In this document: positions 51,315 to 62,052 of the stretch, in pieces
Layout: every line of letters begins with the position of its first letter
Numbering within the stretch: the first letter of the stretch is position 1
Source of the DNA: Mycolicibacterium sp. CR10
GTDB lineage: Bacteria; Actinomycetota; Actinomycetes; Mycobacteriales; Mycobacteriaceae
Assembly: GCF_005222675.1 (NCBI RefSeq)
Contig: NZ_STGE01000019.1
Span: 372,001 to 436,000 of the forward strand
Reading direction: 5' to 3'
Length of the DNA: 64,000 nt
Translations under genes and position numbers: made by a program
The notes under the pieces: model-generated
What the model was told of the DNA's origin: nothing
The model's database searches: none
What the model saw: the letters and a program-made list of their open reading frames with translations, nothing else

Positions 51315-52727
51315 ATGACGACCCAGCCGCAGGCCCCCGTCGCTGTGACGCCTCCGCTGCCCAACCGCCGCAACGCCGAGTTGTTCCTGCTCGGGTTCGC
51401 CGCGGTCATCACCACCGTGGCGCTGCTGCTCGTGGAGGCCAACCAGGAGCAGGGCCTGCGGTGGGATCTAGCGCAGTACACCGTGGCGTACCTGGCGCTG
51501 TTCACCGGTGCGCACCTTGCGGTCCGACGGTTCGCCCCTTACGCCGATCCCCTGTTGCTGCCCGTGGTGGCGCTGCTGAATGGCTTGGGGCTGGTGATGA
51601 TTCACCGCCTCGACCTGGCCGAGGGCGAGAACCTCTCGCAGGGCCTGGGCGGCACCGCCAACCAACAGATGCTCTGGACCCTGGTCGGCGTCCTGGGGTT
51701 CTCCGTGGTGGTGATCCTGTTGCGCGACCACCGGTTGTTGTCCCGGTACGGGTACGTGTGCGGGCTGACCGGTCTGGTGCTGCTGGCGATACCGGCGCTG
51801 CTGCCGCGTTCGATGTCCGAGCAGAACGGCGCCAAGATCTGGATTCAGTTGCCGGGCTTCTCCATTCAGCCCGCCGAGTTCTCCAAGATTCTGCTGCTGA
51901 TCTTCTTCGCCGCGGTGCTGGTGTCCAAGCGGAGCCTGTTCACCAGCGCAGGCAAGCACGTCCTGGGCATGGACGTGCCGCGGCCGCGTGACCTGGCTCC
52001 CCTGCTGGCGGCCTGGATCGCGTCGATCGGCGTGATGATCTTCGAGAAGGACCTCGGCACGTCGCTGCTGCTCTACGCGTCGTTCCTGGTGATGGTCTAC
52101 ATCGCCACCGAACGCTTCAGCTGGGTGGTCATCGGCCTTGCGCTGTTCGCCGCGGGAAGCATTGCGGCGTATTACCTTTTCGACCACGTCCGGGTCCGGG
52201 TCCAAACCTGGAACGACCCGTTCGCCGACCCTGACGGCGCCGGCTACCAGATGGTGCAGTCGCTGTTCAGCTTCGCCACCGGGGGGATCTTCGGCACCGG
52301 GCTGGGCAACGGCCAGCCGGGCACCGTTCCGGCGGCGTCCACCGACTTCATCATCGCCGCGATCGGCGAAGAGCTCGGGCTCGTCGGTCTGGCCGCCGTC
52401 CTGATGCTGTACACCATCGTGATCATCCGGGGTATGCGCACCGCGATCGCGGTGCGCGACAGTTTCGGCAAGCTGCTGGCTGCCGGGCTGGCGACCACCC
52501 TGGCGATCCAGCTGTTCATCGTGGTGGGAGGCGTCACCAAGCTGATCCCGCTGACTGGTCTGACGACGCCGTGGTTGTCCTACGGCGGTTCGTCGTTGGT
52601 GGCGAACTATCTGCTGCTGGCCATCCTGGTCCGGATCTCGCACTCCGCGCGCAGGCCGCTTGTCAGCGCGCCGCCGCAGGCCGGCCCCATCGCGGCGGCC
52701 AGCACCGAGGTGATCGAGAAGGTATGA
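51315..52727 (+). CDS. rodA: RodA, SEDS peptidoglycan glycosyltransferase
   Basis: A 470-aa membrane protein of the FtsW/RodA/SpoVE family with about 12 spans. Conserved blocks are 'FSIQPAEFSKILLLIFFAAVL', 'IFEKDLGTSLLLYASFLVMVYIATE' (Asp of the catalytic site), 'GYQMVQSLFSFATGGIFGTGLGNGQPGTVPAASTDFIIAAIGEELGLVG' and 'PLTGLTTPWLSYGGSSLVANYLLLAILVRIS'. It polymerises lipid II together with the class B PBP encoded next. ATG 51315 lies after a 73-base linker full of GAGCGAG-like repeats. Its stop overlaps pbpA (atga). Confidence 0.94.
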   Translation: MTTQPQAPVAVTPPLPNRRNAELFLLGFAAVITTVALLLVEANQEQGLRWDLAQYTVAYLALFTGAHLAVRRFAPYADPLLLPVVALLNGLGLVMIHRLDLAEGENLSQGLGGTANQQMLWTLVGVLGFSVVVILLRDHRLLSRYGYVCGLTGLVLLAIPALLPRSMSEQNGAKIWIQLPGFSIQPAEFSKILLLIFFAAVLVSKRSLFTSAGKHVLGMDVPRPRDLAPLLAAWIASIGVMIFEKDLGTSLLLYASFLVMVYIATERFSWVVIGLALFAAGSIAAYYLFDHVRVRVQTWNDPFADPDGAGYQMVQSLFSFATGGIFGTGLGNGQPGTVPAASTDFIIAAIGEELGLVGLAAVLMLYTIVIIRGMRTAIAVRDSFGKLLAAGLATTLAIQLFIVVGGVTKLIPLTGLTTPWLSYGGSSLVANYLLLAILVRISHSARRPLVSAPPQAGPIAAASTEVIEKV

Positions 52728-54199
52728 ACACCTCGCTTCGCCGTATCTCCGTCATGATCATGGCGCTGGTCGTGCTGCTGCTCTCCAACGCAACCCTGAC
52801 GCAGGTGTTCACCGCGGACGGCCTGCGGTCGGATCCGCGCAACCAGCGGGTGCTGCTCGACGAGTACTCCCGCCAGCGCGGCCAGATCTCCGCTGGCGGG
52901 CAGCTGCTGGCGTATTCGGTGTCGACGGAGGGCCGGTTCCGGTTCCTGCGGGTCTACCCGAACCCGATGGCCTATGCGCCGGTCACCGGTTTCTACTCGC
53001 TGAGCTACTCGAGCACCGGCCTGGAGCGTGCCGAGGACGGCATCCTCAACGGCTCCGACGAGCGGCTGTTCGGTCGCCGGCTGGCCGACTTCTTCACCGG
53101 CCGCGACCCTCGCGGCGGCACTGTGTCCACCACGATCAATCCCCCGGTGCAGCAGGCGGCGTGGGATGCGATGGAGAAGGGCTGCGATGGGCCCTGCAAG
53201 GGCGCGGTCGTCGCTCTGGAGCCGTCGACCGGGAAGATCCTGGCGATGGTGTCGGCACCGTCCTATGACCCAAATCTGTTGGCTACCCATGACATCGGCG
53301 AACAGTCGGCCACGTGGCAGCAGCTCCGCGACGACCCCAACTCACCGCTGCTGAACCGCGCGATTTCCGAGACATACCCTCCCGGATCGACCTTCAAGGT
53401 GCTGACCACCGCGGCGGCGCTGCAGGCCGGAGCCACCCCCGGCACCCAGCTGACGGCACAGGCGCAGATCCCGCTGCCCGACAGCACCGCGATGCTGCAG
53501 AACTTCGGCGGGACCCCCTGCGGCGGCAACCCGACCGCCACCCTCGAATACGCCTTCGCCCACTCGTGCAACACCGCCTTCGTGCAGCTGGGCATCGACA
53601 CCGGCGCCGACGCGCTGCGCGGTACGGCCCGCTCCTTCGGTGTGGACATCGCACCCCCGACCACCCCGCTGCAGGTGGTCGAATCCACGGTCGGCCCCAT
53701 TCCGGACGACGCCGCCCTGGGGATGACGAGCATCGGACAGAAGGACGTCGCCCTGACGCCGCTGCAGAACGCAATGATCGCGGCGACCGTCGCGAACAAG
53801 GGCGTCACGATGCGCCCGTATCTGGTCGACAGCCTCAAGGGTCCCGACCTCGCCAACATCGCCACGACGGCGCCCACCGAAGAGCGGCGGGCAGTGACGG
53901 AGCAGGTCGCGGATACACTTACGGACTTGATGGTCGCCGCCGAGCAGGTGACTCAGCAGAAGGGAGCCATCGCCGGCGTGCAGATCGCATCCAAGACCGG
54001 CACTGCGGAGCACGGTACGGATCCGCGTAACACGCCCCCGCATGCCTGGTACATCGCTTTTGCGCCCGCGCAGGCACCGAAGGTCGCGGTCGCGGTGCTC
54101 GTCGAGAACGGCGGGGACCGGCTTTCGGCGACCGGCGGCGCAGTGGCCGCTCCCATTGGCCGCGCCACGATCGCCGCCGCACTGCGGGAGGTCTCGTGA
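52724..54199 (+). CDS. pbpA: PbpA, class B penicillin-binding protein
   Basis: A 491-aa monofunctional transpeptidase: N-terminal signal anchor ([23 protein letters not shown]), a dimerisation domain, and the transpeptidase with STFK (Ser of SxxK in '[11 protein letters not shown]'), SCN in 'AHSCNTAFV', and KTG in '[10 protein letters not shown]'. All three active-site motifs are intact. It cross-links septal peptidoglycan and works with RodA; PknB phosphorylates it in M. tuberculosis. Start ATG 52724 overlaps the rodA stop. Confidence 0.94.
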   Translation: MNTSLRRISVMIMALVVLLLSNATLTQVFTADGLRSDPRNQRVLLDEYSRQRGQISAGGQLLAYSVSTEGRFRFLRVYPNPMAYAPVTGFYSLSYSSTGLERAEDGILNGSDERLFGRRLADFFTGRDPRGGTVSTTINPPVQQAAWDAMEKGCDGPCKGAVVALEPSTGKILAMVSAPSYDPNLLATHDIGEQSATWQQLRDDPNSPLLNRAISETYPPGSTFKVLTTAAALQAGATPGTQLTAQAQIPLPDSTAMLQNFGGTPCGGNPTATLEYAFAHSCNTAFVQLGIDTGADALRGTARSFGVDIAPPTTPLQVVESTVGPIPDDAALGMTSIGQKDVALTPLQNAMIAATVANKGVTMRPYLVDSLKGPDLANIATTAPTEERRAVTEQVADTLTDLMVAAEQVTQQKGAIAGVQIASKTGTAEHGTDPRNTPPHAWYIAFAPAQAPKVAVAVLVENGGDRLSATGGAVAAPIGRATIAAALREVS

Positions 54200-54230
54200 A
54201 TCCGCGCAGACGAGCGAAGCGAGTCGAGCA

Positions 54231-55541
54231 ATGAGTCCCCGCGTGGGTGTGACGCTGTCCGCCCGGTACCGGCTGCAACGACTGATCGCCACCGGCGGCA
54301 TGGGCCAGGTCTGGGAGGGTGTGGACTCCCGGCTGGGTCGACGCGTCGCCGTCAAGGTGCTCAAGGCCGAGTACTCGACCGACTCGGAGTTCGTCGAGCG
54401 GTTCCGTGCCGAGGCGCGCACGGTCGCGATGCTCAACCACCCCGGGATCGCCGGGGTCTACGACTACGGCGAGACCGACATCGACGGCGAGGGTCGCACC
54501 GCCTACCTGGTGATGGAACTGGTCAACGGCGAGCCGCTGAACTCGGTAATCAAACGCACCGGGCGGCTGTCACTGCGGCACGCGCTGGACATGCTCGAGC
54601 AGACCGGCCGGGCGCTGCAGGTGGCCCACTCGGCGGGGCTGGTGCACCGCGACGTGAAGCCCGGCAACATTCTCATCACGCCTACCGGCCAGGTGAAACT
54701 CACCGACTTCGGCATCGCCAAGGCCGTCGACGCCGCACCGGTCACCCAGACCGGAATGGTCATGGGCACCGCGCAGTACATCGCCCCCGAGCAGGCCCTC
54801 GGCCATGACGCCACCGCCGCCAGCGACGTGTATGCCCTCGGCGTGGTCGGCTACGAGTCGGTGTCGGGAAAGCGGCCGTTCACCGGCGACGGGGCGCTGA
54901 CCGTGGCGATGAAGCACATCAAGGAGAACCCTCCGCCGCTGCCGGCCGACCTGCCGCCCAACGTGCGCGAGCTGATCGAGATCACGCTCGTCAAGAACCC
55001 GGGCATGCGCTACAAGTCCGGCGGCCCGTTCGCCGACGCGGTTGCCGCCGTCCGGGCCGGCCGCCGACCTCCCCGACCGAACGCCGCGCCGTCGATCGGC
55101 CGTGCCGCCCCCACCGCGGTGAAACCGGCCATCCAGGCGCGGCCCGCCGAGGCCACCGGTCGCGCTCCGGCCAGCACCGCACGCACCCGGGCCACCGGAA
55201 GCCACCACCGTTCGGCACCGCCTGCCCGGCGCACGTTCTCGTCGGGTCAGCGGGCGCTGTTGTGGGCCGCCGGTGTGCTCGGCGCGCTGGCCATCGTTAT
55301 CGCGATCCTCATCGTGCTCAACGCGCAGGACCGCAAGGACCGCACGCCCGAGCCGCCCACGGTCACCGAGACGCCGTCCTCGCAGACCACAGCTCCCGAG
55401 GCGCCGGAGACGCCCGCCGCGGCCCCACGCGGGACGGTCGATCTTGGACCTGACCGAAATTGGGTATCCCGAATTCCCGACAGCGCGTCACCTGCGACGG
55501 TGACGCTGCACCGAACGGCTCCCGAACTGATGTTGCAATGA
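54231..55541 (+). CDS. pknA: PknA, Ser/Thr protein kinase
   Basis: A 436-aa kinase. Kinase domain about 14-280: P-loop '[15 protein letters not shown]', invariant Lys in '[10 protein letters not shown]', catalytic loop '[13 protein letters not shown]', 'LTDFGIAKA' (DFG), activation loop with '[18 protein letters not shown]'. A proline-rich juxtamembrane part, one span ([23 protein letters not shown]) and a short extracellular tail without PASTA repeats follow. It phosphorylates division proteins such as Wag31 and FtsZ. It lies 31 bases after pbpA and overlaps pknB (atga). Confidence 0.95.
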   Translation: MSPRVGVTLSARYRLQRLIATGGMGQVWEGVDSRLGRRVAVKVLKAEYSTDSEFVERFRAEARTVAMLNHPGIAGVYDYGETDIDGEGRTAYLVMELVNGEPLNSVIKRTGRLSLRHALDMLEQTGRALQVAHSAGLVHRDVKPGNILITPTGQVKLTDFGIAKAVDAAPVTQTGMVMGTAQYIAPEQALGHDATAASDVYALGVVGYESVSGKRPFTGDGALTVAMKHIKENPPPLPADLPPNVRELIEITLVKNPGMRYKSGGPFADAVAAVRAGRRPPRPNAAPSIGRAAPTAVKPAIQARPAEATGRAPASTARTRATGSHHRSAPPARRTFSSGQRALLWAAGVLGALAIVIAILIVLNAQDRKDRTPEPPTVTETPSSQTTAPEAPETPAAAPRGTVDLGPDRNWVSRIPDSASPATVTLHRTAPELMLQ

Positions 55542-57415
55542 CCACCCCACAGCACCTTTCCGACCGCTATGAAGTCGGGGAGATCCTGGGCTTCGGCGGT
55601 ATGTCCGAGGTTCACCTGGCTCGCGACCTGCGGTTGCACCGCGACGTCGCGATCAAGGTGTTGCGCGCTGACCTGGCCCGCGACCCCAGCTTCTACCTCC
55701 GGTTCCGCCGGGAGGCACAGAACGCCGCCGCGCTGAACCACCCCGCGATCGTGGCGGTCTACGACACCGGTGAGGCCGAGACGACGACGGGGCCACTGCC
55801 CTACATCGTCATGGAGTACGTCGATGGCGTCACGCTGCGCGACATCGTCCACAGCGAGGGACCGATGCCACCCCAGCGCGCCATCGAGGTCATCGCCGAT
55901 GCCTGCCAGGCGCTGAACTTCAGCCACCAGCACGGCATCATCCATCGCGACGTCAAGCCCGCCAACATCATGATCAGCAAGGCCGGCGCGGTGAAGGTGA
56001 TGGACTTCGGCATCGCCCGCGCGCTGGCCGATGCCGGAAACCCCGTCACGCAGACCGCCGCGGTGATCGGCACCGCGCAGTACCTCTCCCCGGAGCAGGC
56101 GCGCGGAGTGAAGGTCGATGCCCGCTCCGACGTGTACTCACTGGGCTGCGTGCTCTACGAAATGCTCACCGGCGAGCCCCCGTTCGTCGGCGACTCCCCC
56201 GTCGCGGTCGCCTACCAGCATGTCCGGGAGGATCCGGTCCCGCCCTCGGAGCGACACAGCGGCATCTCCCCCGAGCTCGATGCGGTGGTACTCAAGGCGC
56301 TGGCCAAGAATCCGGACAACCGGTACCAGACCGCCGCCGAGATGCGTGCCGACCTCGTCAAGGTGCACAGCGGCGAGACTCCTGACGCCCCCAAGATCCT
56401 CACCGACGCGGACCGGACGTCGTTCATGTCGGCGACGCCGTCACATGACCGCACCGAGCGCATCGACCCGGTGGGCCCCCACCAGCCGCGCTACCAGGAA
56501 CGCGAACGCCGCGGTTCTGTCGGCCGGTGGCTGGCGGCGGTGGCGATCCTTGCGGTGCTGACCGTCGTCGTCACCATCGCGATCAACACCTTCGGCGGTT
56601 CCACCCGCGACGTCCAGGTACCCGACGTGAGTGGCCAGCCTTCGGCCGACGCCATCGCCACGCTGCAGAACCGCGGCTTCAAGATCCGCACCCAGCAGAA
56701 GGCCGACTCGGTGGTCCCGCCCGACCACGTCATCAACACCGAGCCGGAAGCCAACACCTCCGTCGGCGCGGGCGACGAGATCACGCTGAACCTGTCGTTC
56801 GGGCCCGAGCAGCGCGAAGTCCCGGACGTATCGGGCCTCACCTACGCCGAGGCGGTGCGCAAACTCACCGACGTGGGGTTCGGCCGCTTCCGGCAGACGA
56901 CGTCGGCGTCCCTACCGGAGCAGAAGGACCGCGTGCTGTCGACGCTGCCGCCGGCCAACCAGACCTCGGCCATCACCAACGAGATCACCATCGTGGTGGG
57001 GATGGGTCCGGCGACGGCGGCGGTGCCTGACTGCGTCGGCCAGGACGTCGCGGTCTGCCAGCAGATCCTGTCGGCGTCCGGATTCACCAAGACCGTGCCG
57101 GTCGAGGTCGACAGCACCACGCCTGCCGGGCAGGTGCTCGGCACCGATCCGGTCACCGGTCTGGTCGTTCCGCAGGACACCGTGGTCCAGATCCAGGTGT
57201 CGCGGGGCAACCAGTTCGTGATGCCGGACCTGACCGGCCAGTTCTGGACGGACGCAGAACCACGGCTGCGAGCGCTCGGGTGGACCGGGATCCTCGACAA
57301 GGGCGGCGACGTGCAGAACAGCGGCCAGCGGACGAACGCCGTGGTGACTCAGAGCCCGACTGCCGGCACCGGCGTGAACTACGGCGCCAGGATCACGCTG
57401 AACTTCGCGTCGTAG
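55538..57415 (+). CDS. pknB: PknB, PASTA-domain Ser/Thr protein kinase
   Basis: A 625-aa kinase. Kinase domain about 10-275 with '[12 protein letters not shown]' P-loop, '[12 protein letters not shown]', '[13 protein letters not shown]', 'MDFGIARA', activation-loop Thr residues in '[21 protein letters not shown]'. A membrane span ([19 protein letters not shown]) follows at about 330-350, then four extracellular PASTA repeats (starting [58 protein letters not shown]). PASTA domains sense muropeptides or lipid II. Essential regulator of cell-wall growth. The 3' end overlaps the convergent trpG gene by 23 bases. Confidence 0.95.
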   Translation: MTTPQHLSDRYEVGEILGFGGMSEVHLARDLRLHRDVAIKVLRADLARDPSFYLRFRREAQNAAALNHPAIVAVYDTGEAETTTGPLPYIVMEYVDGVTLRDIVHSEGPMPPQRAIEVIADACQALNFSHQHGIIHRDVKPANIMISKAGAVKVMDFGIARALADAGNPVTQTAAVIGTAQYLSPEQARGVKVDARSDVYSLGCVLYEMLTGEPPFVGDSPVAVAYQHVREDPVPPSERHSGISPELDAVVLKALAKNPDNRYQTAAEMRADLVKVHSGETPDAPKILTDADRTSFMSATPSHDRTERIDPVGPHQPRYQERERRGSVGRWLAAVAILAVLTVVVTIAINTFGGSTRDVQVPDVSGQPSADAIATLQNRGFKIRTQQKADSVVPPDHVINTEPEANTSVGAGDEITLNLSFGPEQREVPDVSGLTYAEAVRKLTDVGFGRFRQTTSASLPEQKDRVLSTLPPANQTSAITNEITIVVGMGPATAAVPDCVGQDVAVCQQILSASGFTKTVPVEVDSTTPAGQVLGTDPVTGLVVPQDTVVQIQVSRGNQFVMPDLTGQFWTDAEPRLRALGWTGILDKGGDVQNSGQRTNAVVTQSPTAGTGVNYGARITLNFAS

Positions 57416-58097
57416 CGGCCTGTACGGCGCCGGCGACCTCGTCCTCCAGCCGGCGCACGAGTTCCTCGGGCGGTGCGGTGCCGCAGAAGGCCAGCCAGTT
57501 GGCCAGCATGCGATGGCCGCCCTCGGTCAGGATCGACTCGGGATGGAACTGCACGCCGTGGATCGGCAGTTCCACGTGACGGACCGCCATGATGACGCCG
57601 CCTTCACCCATCCCGTCGCTTCGCTCGCCCCGGACGGTGCGGGCGATCACCTCGAGTTCGGCGGGGACGGTCTCCGGCAGGATCGTCAACGAGTGGTACC
57701 GCGTCGCGGTGAACGGATCCGGGAGCCCCTTCAGCACACCTGCGCCGGAGTGATGCACCGTGCTGGTCTTGCCGTGCAGCAGTTCGGGTGCCCGGTCGAC
57801 GGTGCCGCCGAACGCCACACCGATGGCTTGGTGCCCCAGGCACACCCCCAGCAGGGGCGTGCGTGCGGCGGCGCACGCGTGGACGAGCGGGATGGACGCT
57901 CCGGCACGCTCGGGGGTGCCCGGCCCCGGGCTCAGGAGGACGCCGTCGAACTCCTGCGCCACGCGGGCGACGTCAGCCTCGGTCGCCAAGCGCTCGTCGT
58001 CGTTGCGCCACACCGTCGCGTCCACACCGAGCTGGCCCAGATACTGGACCAGGTTGAACACGAAGCTGTCGTAGTTGTCGACGACCAAGACCTGCAC
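57393..58097 (-). CDS. trpG: glutamine amidotransferase, anthranilate/aminodeoxychorismate synthase component II
   Basis: A 234-aa class I amidotransferase: 'VLVVDNYDSFVFNLVQYLGQLG', 'LLSPGPGTPERAG', nucleophile Cys in 'LLGVCLGHQAIGVAFGG', 'HGKTSTVHHSGAG', and His/Glu in 'PIHGVQFHPESILTEGG'. It supplies ammonia from glutamine to chorismate-using synthases (tryptophan or folate pathway). In mycobacteria this gene always sits convergent to pknB, as here. All catalytic residues are present. Confidence 0.92.
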   Translation of the reverse strand: MQVLVVDNYDSFVFNLVQYLGQLGVDATVWRNDDERLATEADVARVAQEFDGVLLSPGPGTPERAGASIPLVHACAAARTPLLGVCLGHQAIGVAFGGTVDRAPELLHGKTSTVHHSGAGVLKGLPDPFTATRYHSLTILPETVPAELEVIARTVRGERSDGMGEGGVIMAVRHVELPIHGVQFHPESILTEGGHRMLANWLAFCGTAPPEELVRRLEDEVAGAVQAATTRSSA

Positions 58098-58135
58098 CCG
58101 GACAGGCTACCGCCAGCGGTTTCGGCCGGCTGCTC

Positions 58136-59248
58136 TCAGGCGGCGTCCGCCGACTCGTCGCTTCCGCTGTCGGTGTCGCTGTCGGTGTCGCTGGCTGTCC
58201 CCGACACCGGCTCGCTGTCGCGCTCGGGTTCATCGCTGCTGAGGCTGTCGGTGTCGTCATCGGCCGACGGCTCCCGCACATCCTCCTCATCGGCGTTGTC
58301 GATCTCGCCGAGTTCCTGCTCGGAGTTCTTGCGGGTCGACGAGCGGCTGGTCGCACTCTGCTCCTCAGAAGCGAGAGTTGTTGTGGGGCTTATCGATTCC
58401 GCCGACAGGCGCTGCGTTTCCGCGCCGGCTCCGGTCAGGCTCGGCGGCGCGTTCCCGTTGCCCCAGTCGGCGCCGTCACCCTGAGGGATATACGCCGGAC
58501 GGTCGTAGTCCTTCTCGATCAGCGGCCGGTACCTGGCGTCCAGTTCGGCCAGACGCTTCTCGGACACAAAGGGTTTCACCCATGTCAGCATCGGCAGCAC
58601 GTCGGCCTTGATCAGCATGTAGGTGGTGTTGCCCTCGGTGTAGACGAGGTTGTCCGGATCGTTGATGTCCTCGTCTTCGAAGTACGCGAAGTGCCGCGGC
58701 GAGAACGCGATGTTCATGGTCGAGTAGAAGCCGTAGCGGGTGGGCTTGTCGGCGGCACTGTCGTACTGCGCGGTGACGTCCAGGTGTGGGTAGGGCTGCA
58801 CCACGGGCAGCCCCGCACCGGCGTTCTTGCGGGACTGTCCCCCGAACTTGTTCTCCGGGTTGCCGTACGTGACGATGAGGACCACGCGATCGGGGTCAGG
58901 CGCCTGACTGGGGTTCGTCTCCCACTGACGCATCCGGTCGTACACGCCGGCCGCGCCGAGCGAGTAACCCATCACGATGATGTCGCCTGGCGTCGAGTCC
59001 ACGGCACTCTGGATCTGACGTGAACTCGTCTTCGCGTCCAGCGGTCCGGTACTTATCGATCGGCACGTGTTTTGTCGGCAGAACGCCCTGCCGAACGCAT
59101 TCTCGGCCTTCCCGCGTTGCTGGGCGGTGCCCTCGGCCACCAGGACGGTCGCCGCGACCGTCGGCGGTGCCGCCGACAGGGCGACGGCACAAGGCATGGC
59201 GAGCGCTACTAACGCCGCCGCGAGACTGCGTTGCCGGTGAAGTTTCAT
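58136..59248 (-). CDS. exported PE-PPE-domain (cutinase-like) serine hydrolase
   Basis: A 370-aa secreted protein: signal peptide (RSLAAALVALAMPCAVALSAAPPTVAA), then an alpha/beta-hydrolase of the PE-PPE type with nucleophile elbow GYSLG in 'DIIVMGYSLGAAGVYDRM', 'IVTYGNPENKFGG', and 'VTAQYDSAADKPTRYGFYSTMNIAFSPRHFAYFEDEDI'. From about residue 285 it turns into an acidic, Ser/Asp-rich disordered tail (DTDSDTDSGSDES). Such enzymes hydrolyse esters at the mycobacterial surface. The ATG at 59248 precedes the signal peptide. It is inserted between trpG and the DUF881 gene, which are adjacent in M. tuberculosis. Confidence 0.75.
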   Translation of the reverse strand: MKLHRQRSLAAALVALAMPCAVALSAAPPTVAATVLVAEGTAQQRGKAENAFGRAFCRQNTCRSISTGPLDAKTSSRQIQSAVDSTPGDIIVMGYSLGAAGVYDRMRQWETNPSQAPDPDRVVLIVTYGNPENKFGGQSRKNAGAGLPVVQPYPHLDVTAQYDSAADKPTRYGFYSTMNIAFSPRHFAYFEDEDINDPDNLVYTEGNTTYMLIKADVLPMLTWVKPFVSEKRLAELDARYRPLIEKDYDRPAYIPQGDGADWGNGNAPPSLTGAGAETQRLSAESISPTTTLASEEQSATSRSSTRKNSEQELGEIDNADEEDVREPSADDDTDSLSSDEPERDSEPVSGTASDTDSDTDSGSDESADAA

Positions 59249-59702
59249 CCAGATCCTCAGGACGTCGTGTGGAGGCACGCGAATAGCCGAGCGTCACTCG
59301 TCGGGAGACTCCCCCGACACGGTGGCTCAGCTACTTTGCTTTCGCCCCCACGGCGCGACCGAGACCATGTCACCAGATTTGCTGGAGCTGTCTTCAGCGA
59401 ATTTATCACCAAATCGAGGCGGCAAATATTACGTTAAGTTGACGACACTCAGGGTCGCGGTCTTAGCGCTACAGCCTGCGCTATCCGGTGATTCGCGGCC
59501 CGTCGTCGCCTCGGCGGTCAGGCGGTAGACAGCAACAATCGCCGCAATATCTCTTACAGGAGGGTGACATTGCTCGGAAGTTTCGCGCGTCGGCTTGCGC
59601 GTGTCCGCCGTCGTCGATTTCGCGCACCGGAGGGAAGGCCGTACCGAGCGCGTCCATCAGAGTCCGGCGCACGCCGCTGCCGGGCACGCCGTGGCCGCCC
59701 GG
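59249..59702. other. intergenic region with A+T-rich patch
   Basis: About 450 bases without a convincing gene. A palindrome, GTCGGGAG..CCCCCGAC, lies near 59309-59327. A strikingly A+T-rich patch at roughly 59398-59445 could be the promoter of the minus-strand hydrolase. An aggaggg followed by a TTG at about 59559-59570 opens a plus-strand frame of Arg-rich sequence that I do not believe. Confidence 0.5.
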
Positions 59703-60464
59703 TTAGTAGCCGAGCGGTCCGATCGGCTGGGCGAACTCCATCCGCACCGGCGGCTCGTACGGTGCCAGCTCGACCTCGCGAGGCTCCTCGCTGTAGCCGA
59801 GCCCGAACCGCACCGCGTACTGCTTGAAGAGCGACACCGACGACGCCTCTGACAGCGCCTTCTGCATCGCGGCAGCGTCACCGATCGCGGAGATGACGTA
59901 CGGCGGGCTGTAGGTGCGGCCGTTGAGCAGCAGCGTGTTGCCCACGCAGCGCGGCGCCGAGGTCGCGATGATTCTCTGGTCCTGCATCTGGATGCCCTCG
60001 GCCCCCGCGCTCCAGAGGGCGTTGAGGACACCTTGGATGTCCTGCTGGTGTACGACGAGGTCGTCGGGGGAGGCGTCGCGCGGGAAACGGCCCTGGGCGT
60101 CGCGCTGTGCGTCGTTGAGCGTCACCACCAGACCGGGTCCGCGCAGCGGCGTCAGGCCGGCGCTCGCGGCCAGGATGTCGGCTCGGCGGGTGATCGCGGC
60201 CAGCGCCGCATCAGCGCCGGGGGAGCCGCCGTGGTGATTGTCGATCTCGCTGACCATCGAGTCGCGCGCGGCGGACAGGCGGTCCACGGACTGCTGCGCC
60301 TCGCGGACCAGGTCGACCAGTCGGGGGGCGTCACTGCGACGGATCTCGTCGCCGCCCGAGACGCCGTGGGTCACGCCGAGCAGCAGTCCGGCCGCCACAC
60401 ACACCGCCGGGACGCCGAAGCGCCATGCCGACCGTGCCCGCGGAGGCCCGCTGTCGTCATCCAT
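59703..60464 (-). CDS. DUF881 family membrane protein
   Basis: A 253-aa protein with a single N-terminal span ([20 protein letters not shown]), a coiled-coil segment ([27 protein letters not shown]) and the DUF881 domain: '[12 protein letters not shown]....[60 protein letters not shown]'. It corresponds to the Rv0012-type gene of M. tuberculosis. DUF881 proteins resemble division proteins in topology, but the role is unknown. The ATG at 60464 follows gaggag. It is divergent from crgA. Confidence 0.85.
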   Translation of the reverse strand: MDDDSGPPRARSAWRFGVPAVCVAAGLLLGVTHGVSGGDEIRRSDAPRLVDLVREAQQSVDRLSAARDSMVSEIDNHHGGSPGADAALAAITRRADILAASAGLTPLRGPGLVVTLNDAQRDAQGRFPRDASPDDLVVHQQDIQGVLNALWSAGAEGIQMQDQRIIATSAPRCVGNTLLLNGRTYSPPYVISAIGDAAAMQKALSEASSVSLFKQYAVRFGLGYSEEPREVELAPYEPPVRMEFAQPIGPLGY

Positions 60465-60558
60465 CCGTTGCGTCTCCTCGTCAGATGCGGGAGAAGGCTG
60501 CGTTAGGCTTTCCCCTACACATCGTCGCACTGGCGACGCCGATCGTCCGAAGGTACGC

Positions 60559-60840
60559 ATGCCCAAGTCCAAGGTCCGCAAGAAACACGACTTCACCATC
60601 AACCCGGTGAGCCGGACGCCGGTCAAGGTCAAGGCTGGACCGTCGAGCACCTGGTTCGTGGTCCTCTTCATCGGCCTGATGCTGATCGGGCTGACCTGGT
60701 TGATCGTGTTCCAGTTGGCAGGTAGCGGACCCGACGTCCCGAGCTTCCTGCAGTGGATGGCCGATCTCAACGTGTGGAACTACGCGATTGCCTTTGCTTT
60801 TATGATCACCGGGCTGTTGCTCACGATGCGTTGGCGTTGA
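60559..60840 (+). CDS. crgA: CrgA, cell division protein
   Basis: A 93-aa protein that starts [14 protein letters not shown] and has two membrane spans ([22 protein letters not shown] and [17 protein letters not shown]). Length and sequence fit mycobacterial CrgA, a divisome scaffold that contacts FtsZ, FtsI, FtsQ and CwsA and is linked to PknA. The ATG at 60559 is preceded by gaagg. CwsA, a partner, is encoded 1.6 kb downstream on the same strand. Confidence 0.95.
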   Translation: MPKSKVRKKHDFTINPVSRTPVKVKAGPSSTWFVVLFIGLMLIGLTWLIVFQLAGSGPDVPSFLQWMADLNVWNYAIAFAFMITGLLLTMRWR

Positions 60841-60989
60841 CGCTAGGCGCCCTCGAGATGAATTCATCTTCGTTGCCTCGCGTTACACTGCGCGCAACCT
60901 GAACGTCATCGGATCACACGCATGTGATTCATCCCCATTGGGGATAGCACTTGGGGATAACCCCATACGCCACGGTAGGAGGGTGTGAA

Positions 60990-61415
60990 ATGCCTCCCCA
61001 GCAAACACAGTGGGGTCCGCCGACCGCGGGCATTATTGCGGCCGGAGTCGTCGGCCTGATCATGGCCGCAGGCGTTGTGACGCTGGTCACAGACCCTCCG
61101 GGCCGCGTGCTCGTCGGCGTTGCCGCGGTGGGATTGCTGGTGTTTGCAATCATGTCGTGGCGGGCCCGCCCGAAACTGGCAATCTCGGACGGCGCACTGG
61201 TGTTCCGCGGCTGGTGGCGTACCCGTCATCTGGGGCATGCCGACATCAAGCTGATCCGGATCACGGAGTTCCGACGTATCGGCCGCAAGGTGCGCCTGCT
61301 GGAGATCGACACCACCGACGACCGACTGTTGGTGCTCAGCCGCTGGGACCTCGGCACAGACCCGCTCAGGGTGCTCGACGCACTGACCGACGCCGGCTTC
61401 GCTCGCGGCACCTAG
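60990..61415 (+). CDS. PH-domain-containing membrane protein
   Basis: A 141-aa protein with two N-terminal membrane segments ('[20 protein letters not shown]', '[18 protein letters not shown]') and a bacterial PH-like domain ('[60 protein letters not shown]'). It matches Rv0010c of M. tuberculosis in size and position. Function unknown. The ATG at 60990 has an aggaggg site. A strong hairpin follows its stop. Confidence 0.88.
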   Translation: MPPQQTQWGPPTAGIIAAGVVGLIMAAGVVTLVTDPPGRVLVGVAAVGLLVFAIMSWRARPKLAISDGALVFRGWWRTRHLGHADIKLIRITEFRRIGRKVRLLEIDTTDDRLLVLSRWDLGTDPLRVLDALTDAGFARGT

Positions 61416-61432
61416 ACCCGCCGAACAGCCCC

Positions 61433-61493
61433 GCCGAAATGGCATTCCGGCAGGGCTCTTCTCGAACTTTTTCTGCCGGAATGCCGTTTCGGC
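61433..61493. terminator. long bidirectional hairpin between PH-domain gene and ppiA
   Basis: Arms at 61433-61453 and 61473-61493 are 21 bases with one G-T type mismatch, loop 19 bases ending in a T-run (aacttttt). A partial third copy (GGAATACCGTTCCGGCGC) begins near 61503. Placed between convergent stops, it can terminate both transcripts. Confidence 0.8.
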
Positions 61494-61524
61494 GCAGCGG
61501 CTGGAATACCGTTCCGGCGCTGGG

Positions 61525-62052
61525 CTAGGAGATAGTGATCGACTCGATGACGACCGGCTCGGTGGGGCGGTCGCTGCGGTCGGTCGCCGTGGTGGCGATG
61601 GCGTCGACGACCTTCTGCGACTCGGGGTCGACGACCTCGCCGAAGATCGTGTGCCTGCGGTTCAGGTGCGGCGTCTTGCCCACCGTGATGAAGAACTGCG
61701 AGCCGTTGGTGCCCGGACCCGCGTTGGCCATCGCCAGCAGGTAGGGCTTGTCGAACTGCAGCTCGGGGTGGAACTCGTCGGCGAACTTGTAGCCCGCGTC
61801 GCCGCGCCCGGTGCCGGTGGGGTCGCCGCCCTGGATCATGAATCCGTCGATGACCCGGTGGAAGATCACGCCGTCGTAGAAGGGGCCCGAGGATCCACCC
61901 GACGCATTCTCGGTGGTGTAGTCCTTGGTGCCCTGCGCCAGCCCGACGAAATTGGACACCGTCTTGGGGGCATGGTTACCGAAGAGGGCGATCTTGATGT
62001 CGCCGCGGTTGGTGTGCAGGGTCGCGGTCGCTGTCTGAATGGGACTCGTCAC
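61525..62052 (-). CDS. ppiA: PpiA, cyclophilin-type peptidyl-prolyl isomerase
   Basis: A 175-aa cyclophilin: '[27 protein letters not shown]', '[38 protein letters not shown]', '[37 protein letters not shown]'. The FHR, Q (MIQGGD), GSQFFI and H residues of the active site are all present. It accelerates proline isomerisation in folding. The start is the GTG at 62052. It is divergent from cwsA, as in other mycobacteria. Confidence 0.94.
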   Translation of the reverse strand: MTSPIQTATATLHTNRGDIKIALFGNHAPKTVSNFVGLAQGTKDYTTENASGGSSGPFYDGVIFHRVIDGFMIQGGDPTGTGRGDAGYKFADEFHPELQFDKPYLLAMANAGPGTNGSQFFITVGKTPHLNRRHTIFGEVVDPESQKVVDAIATTATDRSDRPTEPVVIESITIS

